The notes beneath the pieces were generated by a model that was not told where the DNA came from, made no database searches, and was given only the letters and a program-made list of their open reading frames with translations. Positions 17,107 through 26,389 of a DNA stretch of 64,000 nt are shown piece by piece. Each line of letters opens with the position of its first letter. Positions within the stretch are counted from its first letter, which is position 1. The DNA comes from Schauerella fraxinea (GTDB lineage: Bacteria; Pseudomonadota; Gammaproteobacteria; Burkholderiales; Burkholderiaceae_B): contig JAVDKL010000001.1 of NCBI GenBank assembly GCA_030849965.1, positions 2,400,554 to 2,464,553 on the forward strand, written 5' to 3'. Position numbers and translations under genes: made by a program.

Positions 17107-18933
17107 ATGACCGCTCCCCTATCGCCCCCGAGACGACGCTTTGTTCATGGCTTGACGGGCGCCACGGCGCTCGCCGGACTAGGCCTGCTTGCGCCGGTGC
17201 GCGGCATGACCTCTGATGCGCATGCCGCGGCGGCTGCCGGACCCGCGACGCTGAGCGGCCAGGTATTCGATCTCGAGGTGGGCGAAACGATCGTCGACTT
17301 CACCGGCGCAAAACGCGTGGCCACCACGGTCAACGGCCAATTGCCCGGCCCCACCTTGCATTGGAAGGAAGGCGAGCGCGTCACCATCCGCGTGACCAAC
17401 CGCCTGAAGCAAGACACGGCCATTCACTGGCACGGCATCTTGCTGCCCAGCAATATGGATGGCGTGCCGGGCTTGAGCTTTGACGGGATCAAGCCTGGCG
17501 AGACGTTTACGTACCAGTTCGACGTCGTGCAAAGCGGCACCTACTGGTATCACAGCCACGGCGGGTTCCAAGAGCAAACAGGCGTATACGGCGCCATTGT
17601 GGTCACGCCGCGCGATGCCGACACGATCGCCGCCGACCGCGACCATACGCTGCTCTTGTCGGACTGGAGCGATGAGTCGCCGGATCGCATTTTCCGCAAC
17701 CTGATGGCTACGCCCGATTACTACAGCACCACGCAGCCTACGTTTGCCGGGCTGGTGCAGCAGGCGCGCGAGACGTCATGGTCGCAAGCCATCGATGAAC
17801 GCGCCATGTGGATGCGCATGCGCATGAGCCCCACCGATCTCGCCGACGTGACCGGTGCGACCTACACGTATCTCAGCAACGGCCACACGCCGGACGGCAA
17901 CTGGACCGCGACGTTCAGCCGCGGCGAGCGCGTGCGTCTGCGCCTCATCAACGGCTCGGCCATGACGTACTTCGATGTGCGCATACCGGGGCTGACGCTT
18001 ACCGTGGTCGCCGCCGACGGCCTACCGGTGCAACCGGTCGAGGTCGACGAATTGCGCATCGGCGTAGCCGAAACCTACGACGTCGTCGTCATGCCGCAAG
18101 ACGATCGGGCGTATACGATCTTTGCGCAATCGATCGATCGCTCGGGATATGCGCGCGCCACCCTGGCCCCACGCGCCGGCATGACCGCCGACGTGCCGGC
18201 CCTGGATAAATTTCAGTCACTGACCATGAAAGACATGGGCATGTCGCACGGCATGGCCGGCATGCATTCGGGGATGAACGGCATGCAAAGCGATGCGGCA
18301 ACTGAAAGCGGCTCGGCAGCATCCGGTGAGGTTGGCCATGCGATGCAGGGGATGTCGCATGAGGAAGGTGGCACCGCGCCATCCGGGCCTGCCGCGATTG
18401 GCGGCATCGTTCAGGTGACGCATCGCCGGGCCGAACAATCCGGACCCGGCAACAGCATGATCGCGGAGAGCATCTCAACCTCGCTGGACGATCCCGGCCC
18501 CGGCCTGCGCGGCAGCGCGCGCCGCGTGCTGACCTACGCGATGCTGCGCTCGTTGCACACGCCGCCCGACGAACGCCCGCCCACGCGCGAGATCGAACTG
18601 CACCTGACCGGCAACATGGATCGCTATATGTGGTCGTTCAACGGCAAGCGTTACACCGATGCGCAGCCCATCGTGCTCAAGCATGGGGAACGCGTGCGCT
18701 TCGTGCTGATCAACGACACGATGATGATGCACCCCATCCATCTGCACGGTCTGTGGAGCGACCTCGAATCGCCCGACGGCGCGTTTCAGGTGCGCAAGCA
18801 CACCATCAGCGTCAATCCCGCGCAGCGCGTGACCTATCGGGTATCGGCCGATGCGCGGGGCCACTGGGCCTACCATTGCCATCTGCTTTATCACATGGAA
18901 GCCGGCATGTTTCGCGCGGTGGTGGTGGCATGA
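17107..18933 (+). CDS. copA: Copper resistance multicopper oxidase CopA
   Basis: 608 residues with a Tat signal (PPRRRFVHGLTGATALAGL). All copper sites of a three-domain multicopper oxidase are visible: AIHWHGI, YWYHSHGG, HPIHLHGLW and the C-terminal HCHLLYHMEAGM that carries the type 1 cysteine. Between domains is a Met/His-rich segment (MKDMGMSHGMAGMHSGM and MQGMSHE, about residues 378-420) typical of CopA/PcoA. It oxidises or sequesters periplasmic Cu(I). The ATG at 17107 is preferred over an in-frame TTG at 17095. The stop overlaps the copB start (ATGA). No copRS regulator is in the window. Confidence 0.94.
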   Translation: MTAPLSPPRRRFVHGLTGATALAGLGLLAPVRGMTSDAHAAAAAGPATLSGQVFDLEVGETIVDFTGAKRVATTVNGQLPGPTLHWKEGERVTIRVTNRLKQDTAIHWHGILLPSNMDGVPGLSFDGIKPGETFTYQFDVVQSGTYWYHSHGGFQEQTGVYGAIVVTPRDADTIAADRDHTLLLSDWSDESPDRIFRNLMATPDYYSTTQPTFAGLVQQARETSWSQAIDERAMWMRMRMSPTDLADVTGATYTYLSNGHTPDGNWTATFSRGERVRLRLINGSAMTYFDVRIPGLTLTVVAADGLPVQPVEVDELRIGVAETYDVVVMPQDDRAYTIFAQSIDRSGYARATLAPRAGMTADVPALDKFQSLTMKDMGMSHGMAGMHSGMNGMQSDAATESGSAASGEVGHAMQGMSHEEGGTAPSGPAAIGGIVQVTHRRAEQSGPGNSMIAESISTSLDDPGPGLRGSARRVLTYAMLRSLHTPPDERPPTREIELHLTGNMDRYMWSFNGKRYTDAQPIVLKHGERVRFVLINDTMMMHPIHLHGLWSDLESPDGAFQVRKHTISVNPAQRVTYRVSADARGHWAYHCHLLYHMEAGMFRAVVVA

Positions 18934-19892
18934 TCATGACATCGACCAAGCGGATATTCACCCTGCGCGGTGCCGTACGTGGCGTCTTGCGGCCGGCGGT
19001 ACTGGCGCTGGTTGCAGGCGGCAGCACCGTCGCGGCGGCGCAGGAGCCGATGCCGGCGATGGATCACTCGACAATGGATCACTCAACAATGGACCATTCG
19101 ACGATGACGCCGCCATCGCCCACGCATACGCCGGCGACAGGGCCTGCAGCCCCGGCAGCTTCCGCTTCTTCCGCCGTTCCGGTTGGCAGCTTGCCAAGCT
19201 CCGACGGCTCGACTGGCCGCAGCTATGCCGAATACGGCATTGATGCCCACACGATGAACACCGGGATCACCAGCAGCCTCACGCTGGATAAATTCGGGCT
19301 CACGCACAACCGTGACGGCAAGACGGGTCTGGAGTATGACGGCGACTTCTGGGTGGGCAACGCGACCGACAAACTCTGGATCAAAAGCGAAGGTGAGCGC
19401 ATTGGCGGCCAAACGGAAGACGCCAAGGTCGAAGCGTATTGGAGCCACGCCATCTCACCCTTCTGGGACGCACAGGTGGGCGCGCGGCGCGACTTCGGCG
19501 CTGGCGTGAAGCGCAACTGGGCGGCGTTGGGCGTGCAAGGCACCGCCCCGTACGGTATCGAGACGGAGATCACCGCCTATGCGGGTGCTTCAGGACGAAC
19601 CCTGCTGTATTTGCACGGTGAGCACGATATCGCCCTCACGCAGAAACTTATCTTTACGCCCGAACTCGAGGCCAACATATTCGGCAAAAACGATAAGGCG
19701 TTTGGCGTGGGATCAGGTCTGTCCGACGTTCAAGCCACGTTGACGCTGCGCTACGAAGCCACGCCGCACTTTGCGCCCTACATCGGGGTGGCATTCGATC
19801 GGAAGCTGGGCCGCACCGCGACTTACGCCAGCGCGCAAGGCGAAAGCCGCTCATCGCGCAACATCCTGGCAGGGGTGCGTCTGACATTCTGA
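18930..19892 (+). CDS. copB: Outer-membrane copper resistance protein CopB
   Basis: 320 residues: a signal peptide (about 1-38), a Met/His-rich mature N-terminus with three MDHST repeats, then a beta-rich C-terminal domain (GLEYDGDFWVGNATDKLWIKSEGER, RRDFGAGVKRNWAALGVQG) ending in the aromatic residue of VRLTF, as in outer-membrane barrels. This is the CopB/PcoB pattern; it works with CopA in periplasmic and outer-membrane copper handling. The ATG overlaps the copA stop, so the two are translationally coupled. Confidence 0.93.
   Translation: MIMTSTKRIFTLRGAVRGVLRPAVLALVAGGSTVAAAQEPMPAMDHSTMDHSTMDHSTMTPPSPTHTPATGPAAPAASASSAVPVGSLPSSDGSTGRSYAEYGIDAHTMNTGITSSLTLDKFGLTHNRDGKTGLEYDGDFWVGNATDKLWIKSEGERIGGQTEDAKVEAYWSHAISPFWDAQVGARRDFGAGVKRNWAALGVQGTAPYGIETEITAYAGASGRTLLYLHGEHDIALTQKLIFTPELEANIFGKNDKAFGVGSGLSDVQATLTLRYEATPHFAPYIGVAFDRKLGRTATYASAQGESRSSRNILAGVRLTF
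19059..19103 (+). repeat. Three 15-bp tandem repeats encoding MDHST
   Basis: Three consecutive 15-base units (19059, 19074 and 19089) encode MDHST each, followed by a further Met codon. The first two units differ at one base and the third at more positions. They create a copper-binding Met/His cluster and are a natural site for copy-number variation. Confidence 0.85.
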
Positions 19893-19904
19893 TCGACTTT
19901 AAAT

Positions 19905-19936
19905 GCATGGTGTTTGCGATTCATCAAACACCATGC
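19905..19936. repeat. Perfect 12-bp inverted repeat downstream of copB
   Basis: GCATGGTGTTTG and CAAACACCATGC are perfect reverse complements separated by 8 bases. It lies 12 bases after the copB stop and about 120 bases before the SLC13 start. No T tract follows, so it may be an operator for the SLC13-Ldh genes or a factor-dependent transcript end. Confidence 0.6.
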
Positions 19937-20058
19937 GAGATGTGATAGACGTGCAACACGCATTGCGATACTTTTCCGAGTGAGGTGCTTCCTTCAGTTT
20001 CCTCGATCTCCATCCGGAGCGATCGAATGACTGAACCTTCCTCAAAGAGGCCCGCAAG

Positions 20059-21573
20059 ATGTCTACCGCCCCCTCTTCCGCTGCGCCCGCGCCAGCCGCG
20101 CCTTCGCCGCCGCGGCCGCCACTTGGCGGCATCCCCATCGGCTTGATCGCCGGCGTTATCGCCCTGATCGGCGTGCTGTTTCTCCCCACCCCCGATAGTT
20201 TGCCCGTCGCCGGCCACCGCATGCTGGCGATCCTGGCTTTCGCCGTAGTCGTGTGGATCACCGAGGCGGTGTCGTACGAAGCCAGCGCGATCATGATCAC
20301 GTCACTGATGGCGTTCCTGATCGGCACCGCGCCGGTCGTGGGCGATCCCAGTCTGGAATACGGCACCTCGCGTGCAATCTCGATGGCGCTCACCGGCTTT
20401 GCCAACCCCGCATTGGCGCTGGTGGCAGGCGCCTTGTTCATCGCCGCCGCCATGACCCTCACCGGCCTGGACCGGCGCATCGCGCTGGTCACGCTGTCGC
20501 GCATCGGCACGAGCACCAAGCGCATCTACATCGGCGCGATCGCCGTCACGATCCTGCTGAGTCTGGTCGTGCCGAGCGCAACCGCCCGCAGCGCCTGCGT
20601 GGTGCCGATCATGATGGGCGTCATCGCAGCTTTCGGCGTCAACAAACGTTCCAATGTGGCGGCCGCCATCATGATCATCGTGGCGCAAGGCACGAGCATC
20701 TGGAACGTCGGCATTCAAACCGCGGCCGCGCAAAACCTGCTCACCGCGGGCTTCATGGACAAGTCGTTCGGCAAGCGCGTGACGTGGCTTGAATGGCTGA
20801 TCGCCGGTGCGCCGTGGGCACTCATCATGTCGGTGGTGCTCTTTGTGCTGGTGCTCAAATTGCTGCCGCCCGAAAATGACGACATCCCCGGCGGCAAGGA
20901 AGCGGTAGAGCAATCGTTGCGCGAGCTGGGCCCCATGAGCAGCGCGCAGAAGCGCCTGCTGTCGGTGTCGCTCCTGCTGCTGGCAGCCTGGTCGACCGAA
21001 GGCAAGTTGCACAGCTTCGATACCACCTCCACCACTTATGCGGGACTCGTGCTGTTGATGCTGCCCCGCGTGGGGGTCATGACCTGGAAAGATGTGCAGG
21101 CGCGCATTCCGTGGGGCACTGTCATTGTGTTCGGCGTGGGTATCAGCCTTGGCACCGCACTGCTCACAACCCAGGCGGGCCAGTGGTTGGGCGGCCAGGT
21201 TGTGGCGCACACCGGCCTGGACGCGGTGGGCCCCCTCGGCATCCTGGCCATCCTCAGCGCGTTTTTGATTCTGATCCACCTGGGCTTCGCCAGCGCCACC
21301 GCATTGACGTCCGCCATGCTGCCGATTTTGATCGCGGTGCTGCAAACCCTGCCCGGCGATTTCAACCGGCTCGGCATGACGATGCTGCTGGGCTTCGCCG
21401 TGAGCTTCGGCTTCATTCTGCCCATCAATGCACCGCAAAACATGGTGTGCCTGGGTACCGAAACCTTTACCGCACGACAATTTGCCAAGGTCGGCATCAT
21501 CGTCACCATCGTGGGCTACGGCCTCATGCTGGCGATGGGCGCAACCTATTGGCGCTGGCTGGGATGGATGTGA
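20059..21573 (+). CDS. SLC13/DASS-family anion symporter
   Basis: 504 residues, highly hydrophobic with about 11-12 membrane segments after a Pro/Ala-rich N-terminal 25 residues. Features of the divalent anion:Na+ symporter family are present, including a PSATARSACVVPIM segment (first SNT-like motif region) and FILPINAPQNMV near the C-terminus (second). Likely substrate is a dicarboxylate or sulfonate-type anion. AAGAGG precedes the ATG. The stop overlaps the Ldh-type start by one base, so uptake and oxidation of the same hydroxyacid is the simplest reading. Confidence 0.88.
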   Translation: MSTAPSSAAPAPAAPSPPRPPLGGIPIGLIAGVIALIGVLFLPTPDSLPVAGHRMLAILAFAVVVWITEAVSYEASAIMITSLMAFLIGTAPVVGDPSLEYGTSRAISMALTGFANPALALVAGALFIAAAMTLTGLDRRIALVTLSRIGTSTKRIYIGAIAVTILLSLVVPSATARSACVVPIMMGVIAAFGVNKRSNVAAAIMIIVAQGTSIWNVGIQTAAAQNLLTAGFMDKSFGKRVTWLEWLIAGAPWALIMSVVLFVLVLKLLPPENDDIPGGKEAVEQSLRELGPMSSAQKRLLSVSLLLLAAWSTEGKLHSFDTTSTTYAGLVLLMLPRVGVMTWKDVQARIPWGTVIVFGVGISLGTALLTTQAGQWLGGQVVAHTGLDAVGPLGILAILSAFLILIHLGFASATALTSAMLPILIAVLQTLPGDFNRLGMTMLLGFAVSFGFILPINAPQNMVCLGTETFTARQFAKVGIIVTIVGYGLMLAMGATYWRWLGWM

Positions 21574-22628
21574 TGACTGAAGCGATACCCCTTACGCAAG
21601 CCGTGCACTTCGCACGCACCGTGCTCACGCTGCGCGGGGTGCCGGACGACATCGCGCTGGATGTGGCCGAGCATCTCGTGGAGTCGGACCGCGTGGGCTA
21701 CGCCAGCCACGGGCTGTCGATCCTGCCCCACTACGTGGCGATGCTCGACGGCGGTCACGCCGACGGCGCGGCGCGTCCCGAGTGCTTCGCCGATCAAGGC
21801 GTGATGCTTTGCTACGACGCCCATCTGGGCCTGGGCCAGCACGGCGGCAAAGTCGTCATCGACGCCGGTCTCGCCCGCGCGCACGAACACGGCCAGTGCA
21901 TCGTTACCCTCAAGCAGTCGCACCACCTGGGTCGCATGGGGCATTACGGCGAGCGCGTGGCGGCAGCCGGCTGCATCCTGCTCGCCTTCACCAACGTGAT
22001 CGGTCGCCCACCCATGGTGGCGCCGTTCAACGGCAGCGAGGCGCGCCTCACCACCAATCCGCTGTGCTTTGCGGGCCCCATGCCCAATGGCCGGCCGCCG
22101 TTCGTGATGGATATGGCCACGAGCACCATCGCCATGAACAAGGCACGCGTGCTCGCCGCCACCGGCCAGCCGGCGCCCCCGGGCGCCCTCATCGATGCCG
22201 CGGGTCACCCCACCAACGATCCGGCCGCCTTGTTTACCGATCCACCCGGTGCACTGCTTCCGTTTGGCGGCCACAAAGGCTATGCCCTGGGGTTGGCGGC
22301 CGAACTGCTCGCCGGCGTGCTGTCGGGCGGCGGCACCATTCAGCCCGCGCACAAGCGCTCGGCTGCGGCCAAGAACAATATGTTCGCGCTCATCATCGAC
22401 CCGCGCGTGTCGCTCGACACCACATGGCAAAGCGCAGAGGTCGAAGCTTTCACGACCTATCTGAAAAGTGCGCGCGCACAGCCCGGTGCCGATGCCGTGC
22501 AATATCCCGGCGAATACGAAGCGGCCAACCGCGCGCGCCAGGGCGAAAGCCTCGTCTTGGCCGTCTCTTCGATCGCGGCATTGAATGCGTTGGCGGCCAG
22601 CCTCGGGATTGCGCCGATCGACGGATAA
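21573..22628 (+). CDS. Ldh-family NAD(P)-dependent 2-hydroxyacid dehydrogenase
   Basis: 351 residues of the malate/L-lactate/ureidoglycolate dehydrogenase family (COG2055), which is not Rossmann-type. Family motifs: QSHHLGRMGHYGE (catalytic His region), LTTNPLCFAGP, FVMDMATSTIAMNK and PFGGHKGYALGLAAELLAGVLSGG. Members oxidise malate, sulfolactate, ureidoglycolate or 2,3-diketogulonate. Start at 21573 because of TGATG coupling to the carrier gene; an in-frame ATG at 21564 is possible. Together with the SLC13 carrier it suggests use of an imported 2-hydroxy acid such as malate or sulfolactate. Confidence 0.87.
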   Translation: MTEAIPLTQAVHFARTVLTLRGVPDDIALDVAEHLVESDRVGYASHGLSILPHYVAMLDGGHADGAARPECFADQGVMLCYDAHLGLGQHGGKVVIDAGLARAHEHGQCIVTLKQSHHLGRMGHYGERVAAAGCILLAFTNVIGRPPMVAPFNGSEARLTTNPLCFAGPMPNGRPPFVMDMATSTIAMNKARVLAATGQPAPPGALIDAAGHPTNDPAALFTDPPGALLPFGGHKGYALGLAAELLAGVLSGGGTIQPAHKRSAAAKNNMFALIIDPRVSLDTTWQSAEVEAFTTYLKSARAQPGADAVQYPGEYEAANRARQGESLVLAVSSIAALNALAASLGIAPIDG

Positions 22629-22759
22629 GGCGCTCCCCGCGTCCACTGCCGTACGCCTCATGATCGCGGCAGCGCGTACGCGGCGCGCGGCGCCCCTTTT
22701 ATCGCGGCAAGCGATGCGATAAAGTCGGCCTCTCTTCACGCATCGCGCACCTTGCCCTC

Positions 22760-23599
22760 ATGCCCAGCACTCCTTCCCAGCCGCCCGGCGACGACTCGCG
22801 TCTTTTCGTGGCGGCACTCGCGCGCGGCGTTTCGGTGCTGGCAGCCTTCGACGAACAGCATCCCGCCATGACGTTGCCCGAGTTGGCCAGCGCCTGCGGG
22901 CTGACCAAAAGCGCGGTGCAACGCTTTGCCCATACGTTGTGGACCATGGGCTATTTGCGCAAGGATCCCAAGAGCAAACGCTTTTCGTTGTCGCCACTAT
23001 CGCTGCAGTTGGGCATGCGCTATCTGCAGACGAGCCCCTTCGTATTGGGTGGCCACGCCTTTCTGCACACGCTCAACCGCACCAGCCAGGAGACCTGCAG
23101 CCTGGCCGAGCCCGACGGCATCGATATGGTCTACGTGGCGCGGTTTGCCACACACAAGGAGATGTTCGTCAACATGGCGGTGGGTACGCGTCTGCCGATG
23201 TACTGCTCGGCAGGCGGTCGCGCCGTCATGTCGCGCCTCGATGACCGGCGCGTGAAAGACATCTTGCGCCAGTCGCCGCGCACCGCCTACACCGGCAATA
23301 CGATCACCACACTCGATAAGTTGACGCAGGAAGTGGAGTTCGCGCGCAAGCACGGCTTCGGCCGTTCGAATGGCGAAATCTATCCTGGCGACATCACCAT
23401 CAGTGCGCCGGTTGTGGCCCCAGGCGGCACGCCGGTGGGATCGGTCAATGTGTCGGTGCCGTCCAGCCGCTGGAGCTTCGAAGAAGCCCAGAGCGTCTTC
23501 GGGCCGCAGGTCATCGAAACTGCGCAAGCCATCAGCGCGTCGCGCACGATCCACACCACGCCGCCCTACTACGACCAGGCCGCCGGCACGGCGGTGTAA
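22760..23599 (+). CDS. IclR-family transcriptional regulator
   Basis: 279 residues. A winged HTH at about 16-80 (LARGVSVLAAFDEQHPAMTL, then GLTKSAVQRFAHTLWTMGYL) is followed by the IclR effector domain (about 95-265; MYCSAGGRAVMS). It sits after the SLC13-Ldh pair on the same strand and may control it or the ureohydrolase-ABC genes downstream; the 131-base gap upstream suggests its own promoter. Effectors of the family are usually small organic acids. Confidence 0.9.
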   Translation: MPSTPSQPPGDDSRLFVAALARGVSVLAAFDEQHPAMTLPELASACGLTKSAVQRFAHTLWTMGYLRKDPKSKRFSLSPLSLQLGMRYLQTSPFVLGGHAFLHTLNRTSQETCSLAEPDGIDMVYVARFATHKEMFVNMAVGTRLPMYCSAGGRAVMSRLDDRRVKDILRQSPRTAYTGNTITTLDKLTQEVEFARKHGFGRSNGEIYPGDITISAPVVAPGGTPVGSVNVSVPSSRWSFEEAQSVFGPQVIETAQAISASRTIHTTPPYYDQAAGTAV

Positions 23600-23602
23600 G
23601 GC

Positions 23603-23636
23603 CGGTCAAGCGCAAAAACGCCAGCAGGCTTGACCG
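23603..23636 (+). terminator. Hairpin after the IclR gene
   Basis: CGGTCAAGC and GCTTGACCG pair perfectly (9 bp) around 16 bases, beginning 3 bases after the IclR stop. Position suggests a transcript end, but no T run follows. The rest of the gap to 23885 shows no clear gene. Confidence 0.4.
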
Positions 23637-23885
23637 CTTGCATCCCAGCATGCCGACCGCGCCTGCCGTGTTGGCCAGACGGTCACCACATATTGCGTCT
23701 GGCCGAACCTGCTGAGGCTCTCCATCGACGATCAAAAAGCGGCCCCTGGGTAAATACCCGATTGCCGAAAAGGCGCGCGTCCGGCTATCGTATTTTCACC
23801 ACGACCATATCGCACTGCGATACGGAAGCTGGTTGATCGCAGCGCCGGAGCGCGTGCGAAGCCCTTCTCTTGCATCGGAGTTTTC

Positions 23886-24833
23886 GTGTCCTGGTTGAAC
23901 GACGCCGCTTTTCACCGCACCGCCTCTTTCATGGGTGTGCCCGACGCCCCCACCGGCGCCGCGCCGCGCGCCTGCATCGTGGGCCTGCCGTTCGATTGCG
24001 GCACGCATCCGTTTCGCGTCGGCTCGCGCCAAGGCCCGGACGCCATCCGCGAGCAGTCGCGTCTGCTGCGCGATTTCGACCTGGCCGAGCGCACCGGCAT
24101 CGATAACGCCAATGCCTATCTGCGTGTGGTGGATACGGGCAATGTGCGCTGTCCGGCCGGCGATCCCGACACGGCCTTTCCCCTGATCGAGCAGGCGATC
24201 GGCGCCATCCTCGATACCGGCGCCATTCCCGTCTCGTTGGGCGGCGACGGCGCAGTCACGTTGCCGCAGCTGCGCGCCGTCGCAAGCCGTCACCCCGATT
24301 TCGTTGTGCTGCACTTCGATGCGCATACCGATACCTATCCGATCGCGGGCTACAACACCGCCACCACGTTCACGCGCGCAGCGGAAGAAAAACTGTTCGA
24401 TGTGGATTCGAGCTATCACGTTGGCGCACGCGGCACGTCGTTCATGACGGGGGTATGGGAATACACGCGCGAGGTCGGCTATGCCGTCGTGCCCTTCGAC
24501 GACTTTGTTCCGCAACAAGCCGCGCTGCTGGACGAGATCCGCGCCAAGGTCGGCAACCGCCCGGTGTATTTGTGCTTCGACATGGACATCTTCGATCCCT
24601 CGTGCGCGCCCGGTGTGTGCACGCCGGAATGGGGCGGACTCAGCGCGCGCGAAGGCCTCGCGCTGCTGCGCCGATTGAGCGGACTGAACTTCGTCGCCTT
24701 CGATGTGAACACGGTGTCGCCGCCTCAGGACGTGGGCGGCATGACGGCCTTTCTGGCGGCAACCGTGGTGCAAGAGTTTCTCGCCTTGGCAGCCGTTGCC
24801 GTGCGCGATTTTCCGGCTGGCCGGCCGGCTTGA
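23886..24833 (+). CDS. Ureohydrolase (agmatinase/arginase) family protein with altered active site
   Basis: 315 residues, GTG start with GGAG 5 bases upstream. The overall fold of Mn-dependent ureohydrolases is recognisable: DAHTD at 145-149, YHVGARG, and FDMDIFDP at 231-238 (D232, D234, D237). Two expected residues are absent. The GGDH motif reads GGDG, so the first metal-ligand His is Gly122, and the DVxE-[NS]P motif reads DVNTVSP, so the guanidinium-binding Glu is Thr276. It may use another substrate or metal set, or be non-catalytic. The start of an amino-acid ABC importer lies 32 bases downstream, suggesting action on an imported guanidino or amide compound. Confidence 0.8.
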   Translation: MSWLNDAAFHRTASFMGVPDAPTGAAPRACIVGLPFDCGTHPFRVGSRQGPDAIREQSRLLRDFDLAERTGIDNANAYLRVVDTGNVRCPAGDPDTAFPLIEQAIGAILDTGAIPVSLGGDGAVTLPQLRAVASRHPDFVVLHFDAHTDTYPIAGYNTATTFTRAAEEKLFDVDSSYHVGARGTSFMTGVWEYTREVGYAVVPFDDFVPQQAALLDEIRAKVGNRPVYLCFDMDIFDPSCAPGVCTPEWGGLSAREGLALLRRLSGLNFVAFDVNTVSPPQDVGGMTAFLAATVVQEFLALAAVAVRDFPAGRPA

Positions 24834-24865
24834 ATTCGGCCAACACCATAAAACAAGGGGTAAGC

Positions 24866-25657
24866 ATGACACTGCACCGCATCGCCTTATTCACGCTCGC
24901 CGCAGCCCTGTTCGCGCAGGCGCCACTGGCCTCTGCACGATCGCTGGCCGAGGTTCAAACCGCCCAAACCATCAATGTGGTGACCACTGCGGGTGGCCCG
25001 CCGCACGGATTTCTCAACCCCGAGAGCAATCAGCTCGAGGGCATCATGGTCGACGTGTCGCAAGCCCTGGCCAAGAAGCTCGGCGTCAAACTCAATCTGT
25101 CGTCGGTGCCGTTTGCCGGGTTGATTCCCACGCTCACGTCGGGCCGCGTGGACCTGATGTCCGCTCCCTTGTTCATCACTGAAGAACGGGCGCGTGTCAT
25201 CGATTTCTCCACCCCGGTCTACGAGTGGGGCGAAGGACTGGTGGCGGGCACGCGCTCGACCAAGCAGATCAAGAATTTCGACGATCTGAAGGGATCGAAG
25301 ATCGGTGTGCTGGTGGACTCCGTTCAGTTCAAGATGATCAAGGACATGCCGGACACCAAGGTGTCGACGTATCCCGATTACGTCACGCTGCTGTCCGATG
25401 TGCGCGCCGGCCGCATCGAGCTGGGCATCGTCGATCCCCCGAGCGTGCTGTATCAGATCAAGAGCAAGAACATTCCGGGCGTGAAGATGGTGGAAGGCTA
25501 TCAACCGCAACGGGTGTGGCAGGTTGGTCTTGCGGTCGAAAAAGGCAATGCCGAGTTGCTTGCCGCCGTGAACAAGGGCATCGCCGAGATGAAGGCAAAC
25601 GGCGAACTCGCGGCCATCGGCCAGAAATGGGGCGTGTCGGAGCTGCTCAGCAAATGA
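24866..25657 (+). CDS. Polar amino acid ABC transporter, substrate-binding protein
   Basis: 263 residues, SBP family 3. A Sec signal peptide (about 1-24, ending PLASA) precedes INVVTTAGGPPHGFLN; further family landmarks are GLIPTLTSGRVDLM, FITEERARVIDFSTPVYEWG and DLKGSKIGVL. A start at 24866 follows GGGGTAAGC. It binds an amino acid, guanidino or related compound in the periplasm and delivers it to the permease and ATPase encoded just downstream. Confidence 0.9.
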   Translation: MTLHRIALFTLAAALFAQAPLASARSLAEVQTAQTINVVTTAGGPPHGFLNPESNQLEGIMVDVSQALAKKLGVKLNLSSVPFAGLIPTLTSGRVDLMSAPLFITEERARVIDFSTPVYEWGEGLVAGTRSTKQIKNFDDLKGSKIGVLVDSVQFKMIKDMPDTKVSTYPDYVTLLSDVRAGRIELGIVDPPSVLYQIKSKNIPGVKMVEGYQPQRVWQVGLAVEKGNAELLAAVNKGIAEMKANGELAAIGQKWGVSELLSK

Positions 25658-25691
25658 CGCCGGCCCCCCACGACGCTGACCGGAGCGCGGC

Positions 25692-26384
25692 ATGGATCTC
25701 GTAACGCTGAAGATGTACCTCGTGCCATTGGCCGAAGGCTCGATGTGGACGTTGGCGCTGTTTTTCGCCTCTGCATTTCTCGCTGTGGCGCTTGGCCTGC
25801 TCGTGTGCCTGTGCCGGCTCTCGGGCGCGGCGTTGCCACGCAAGCTCGCCAAGCTCTACATCGAGATCATCCGCGGCACACCCCTGCTCCTGCAGTTGTT
25901 CTTCATCTATTACGGCTTGCCCGAACTGGGCATCGTGATCGACGGCTTCGTGGCGGGCGTAATGGGTCTCACCCTCAACCTGGGCGCCTACCTCGCCGAA
26001 CTCTTCCGCAGCGGGATTCAGTCGGTCGATTCGGGTCAGTACGAAGCCGCACGCGCCTTGGGACTATCCAAAACGCAGCGGTTGAAAAACGTGGTGTTGC
26101 CGCAGGCGCTGCGCACCATCTTTCCCGCGCTGGGCAACTACGCGCTGGTGCTGGTGAAGGAGACCTCTCTGGTGGCCGTCATCAGTGTGTACGAGTTGAT
26201 GCGTGCGGGCGAAATGCTGGCGGGCGCCACGTTCCAGGCGCTCACGGTATATACGCTCGTGGGCATCATCTACTTTGCGATGTGCAGTGTGGTGTCATGG
26301 ATCTTCCGGCGCTCGGAGAAGAAACTCACGGTACCGGGCTACTGGAGCGGTTCGGGCGAGAACAACGACCTCACCAAGGCTTGA
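25692..26384 (+). CDS. Polar amino acid ABC transporter, permease
   Basis: 230 residues with about five membrane helices and the HisM/GlnP-type signature ([18 protein letters not shown] near residues 62-80; [22 protein letters not shown] as the EAA loop that contacts the ATPase). A single permease gene suggests a homodimer. Cotranscribed with the binding protein (34 bases upstream) and the ATPase (5 bases downstream). Confidence 0.91.
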   Translation: MDLVTLKMYLVPLAEGSMWTLALFFASAFLAVALGLLVCLCRLSGAALPRKLAKLYIEIIRGTPLLLQLFFIYYGLPELGIVIDGFVAGVMGLTLNLGAYLAELFRSGIQSVDSGQYEAARALGLSKTQRLKNVVLPQALRTIFPALGNYALVLVKETSLVAVISVYELMRAGEMLAGATFQALTVYTLVGIIYFAMCSVVSWIFRRSEKKLTVPGYWSGSGENNDLTKA

Positions 26385-26389
26385 CGATA

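Noticed and set aside
21111-21572. Upstream extension of the Ldh-type frame
   Set aside because: It overlaps the SLC13 gene in another frame; the family start is at 21573.
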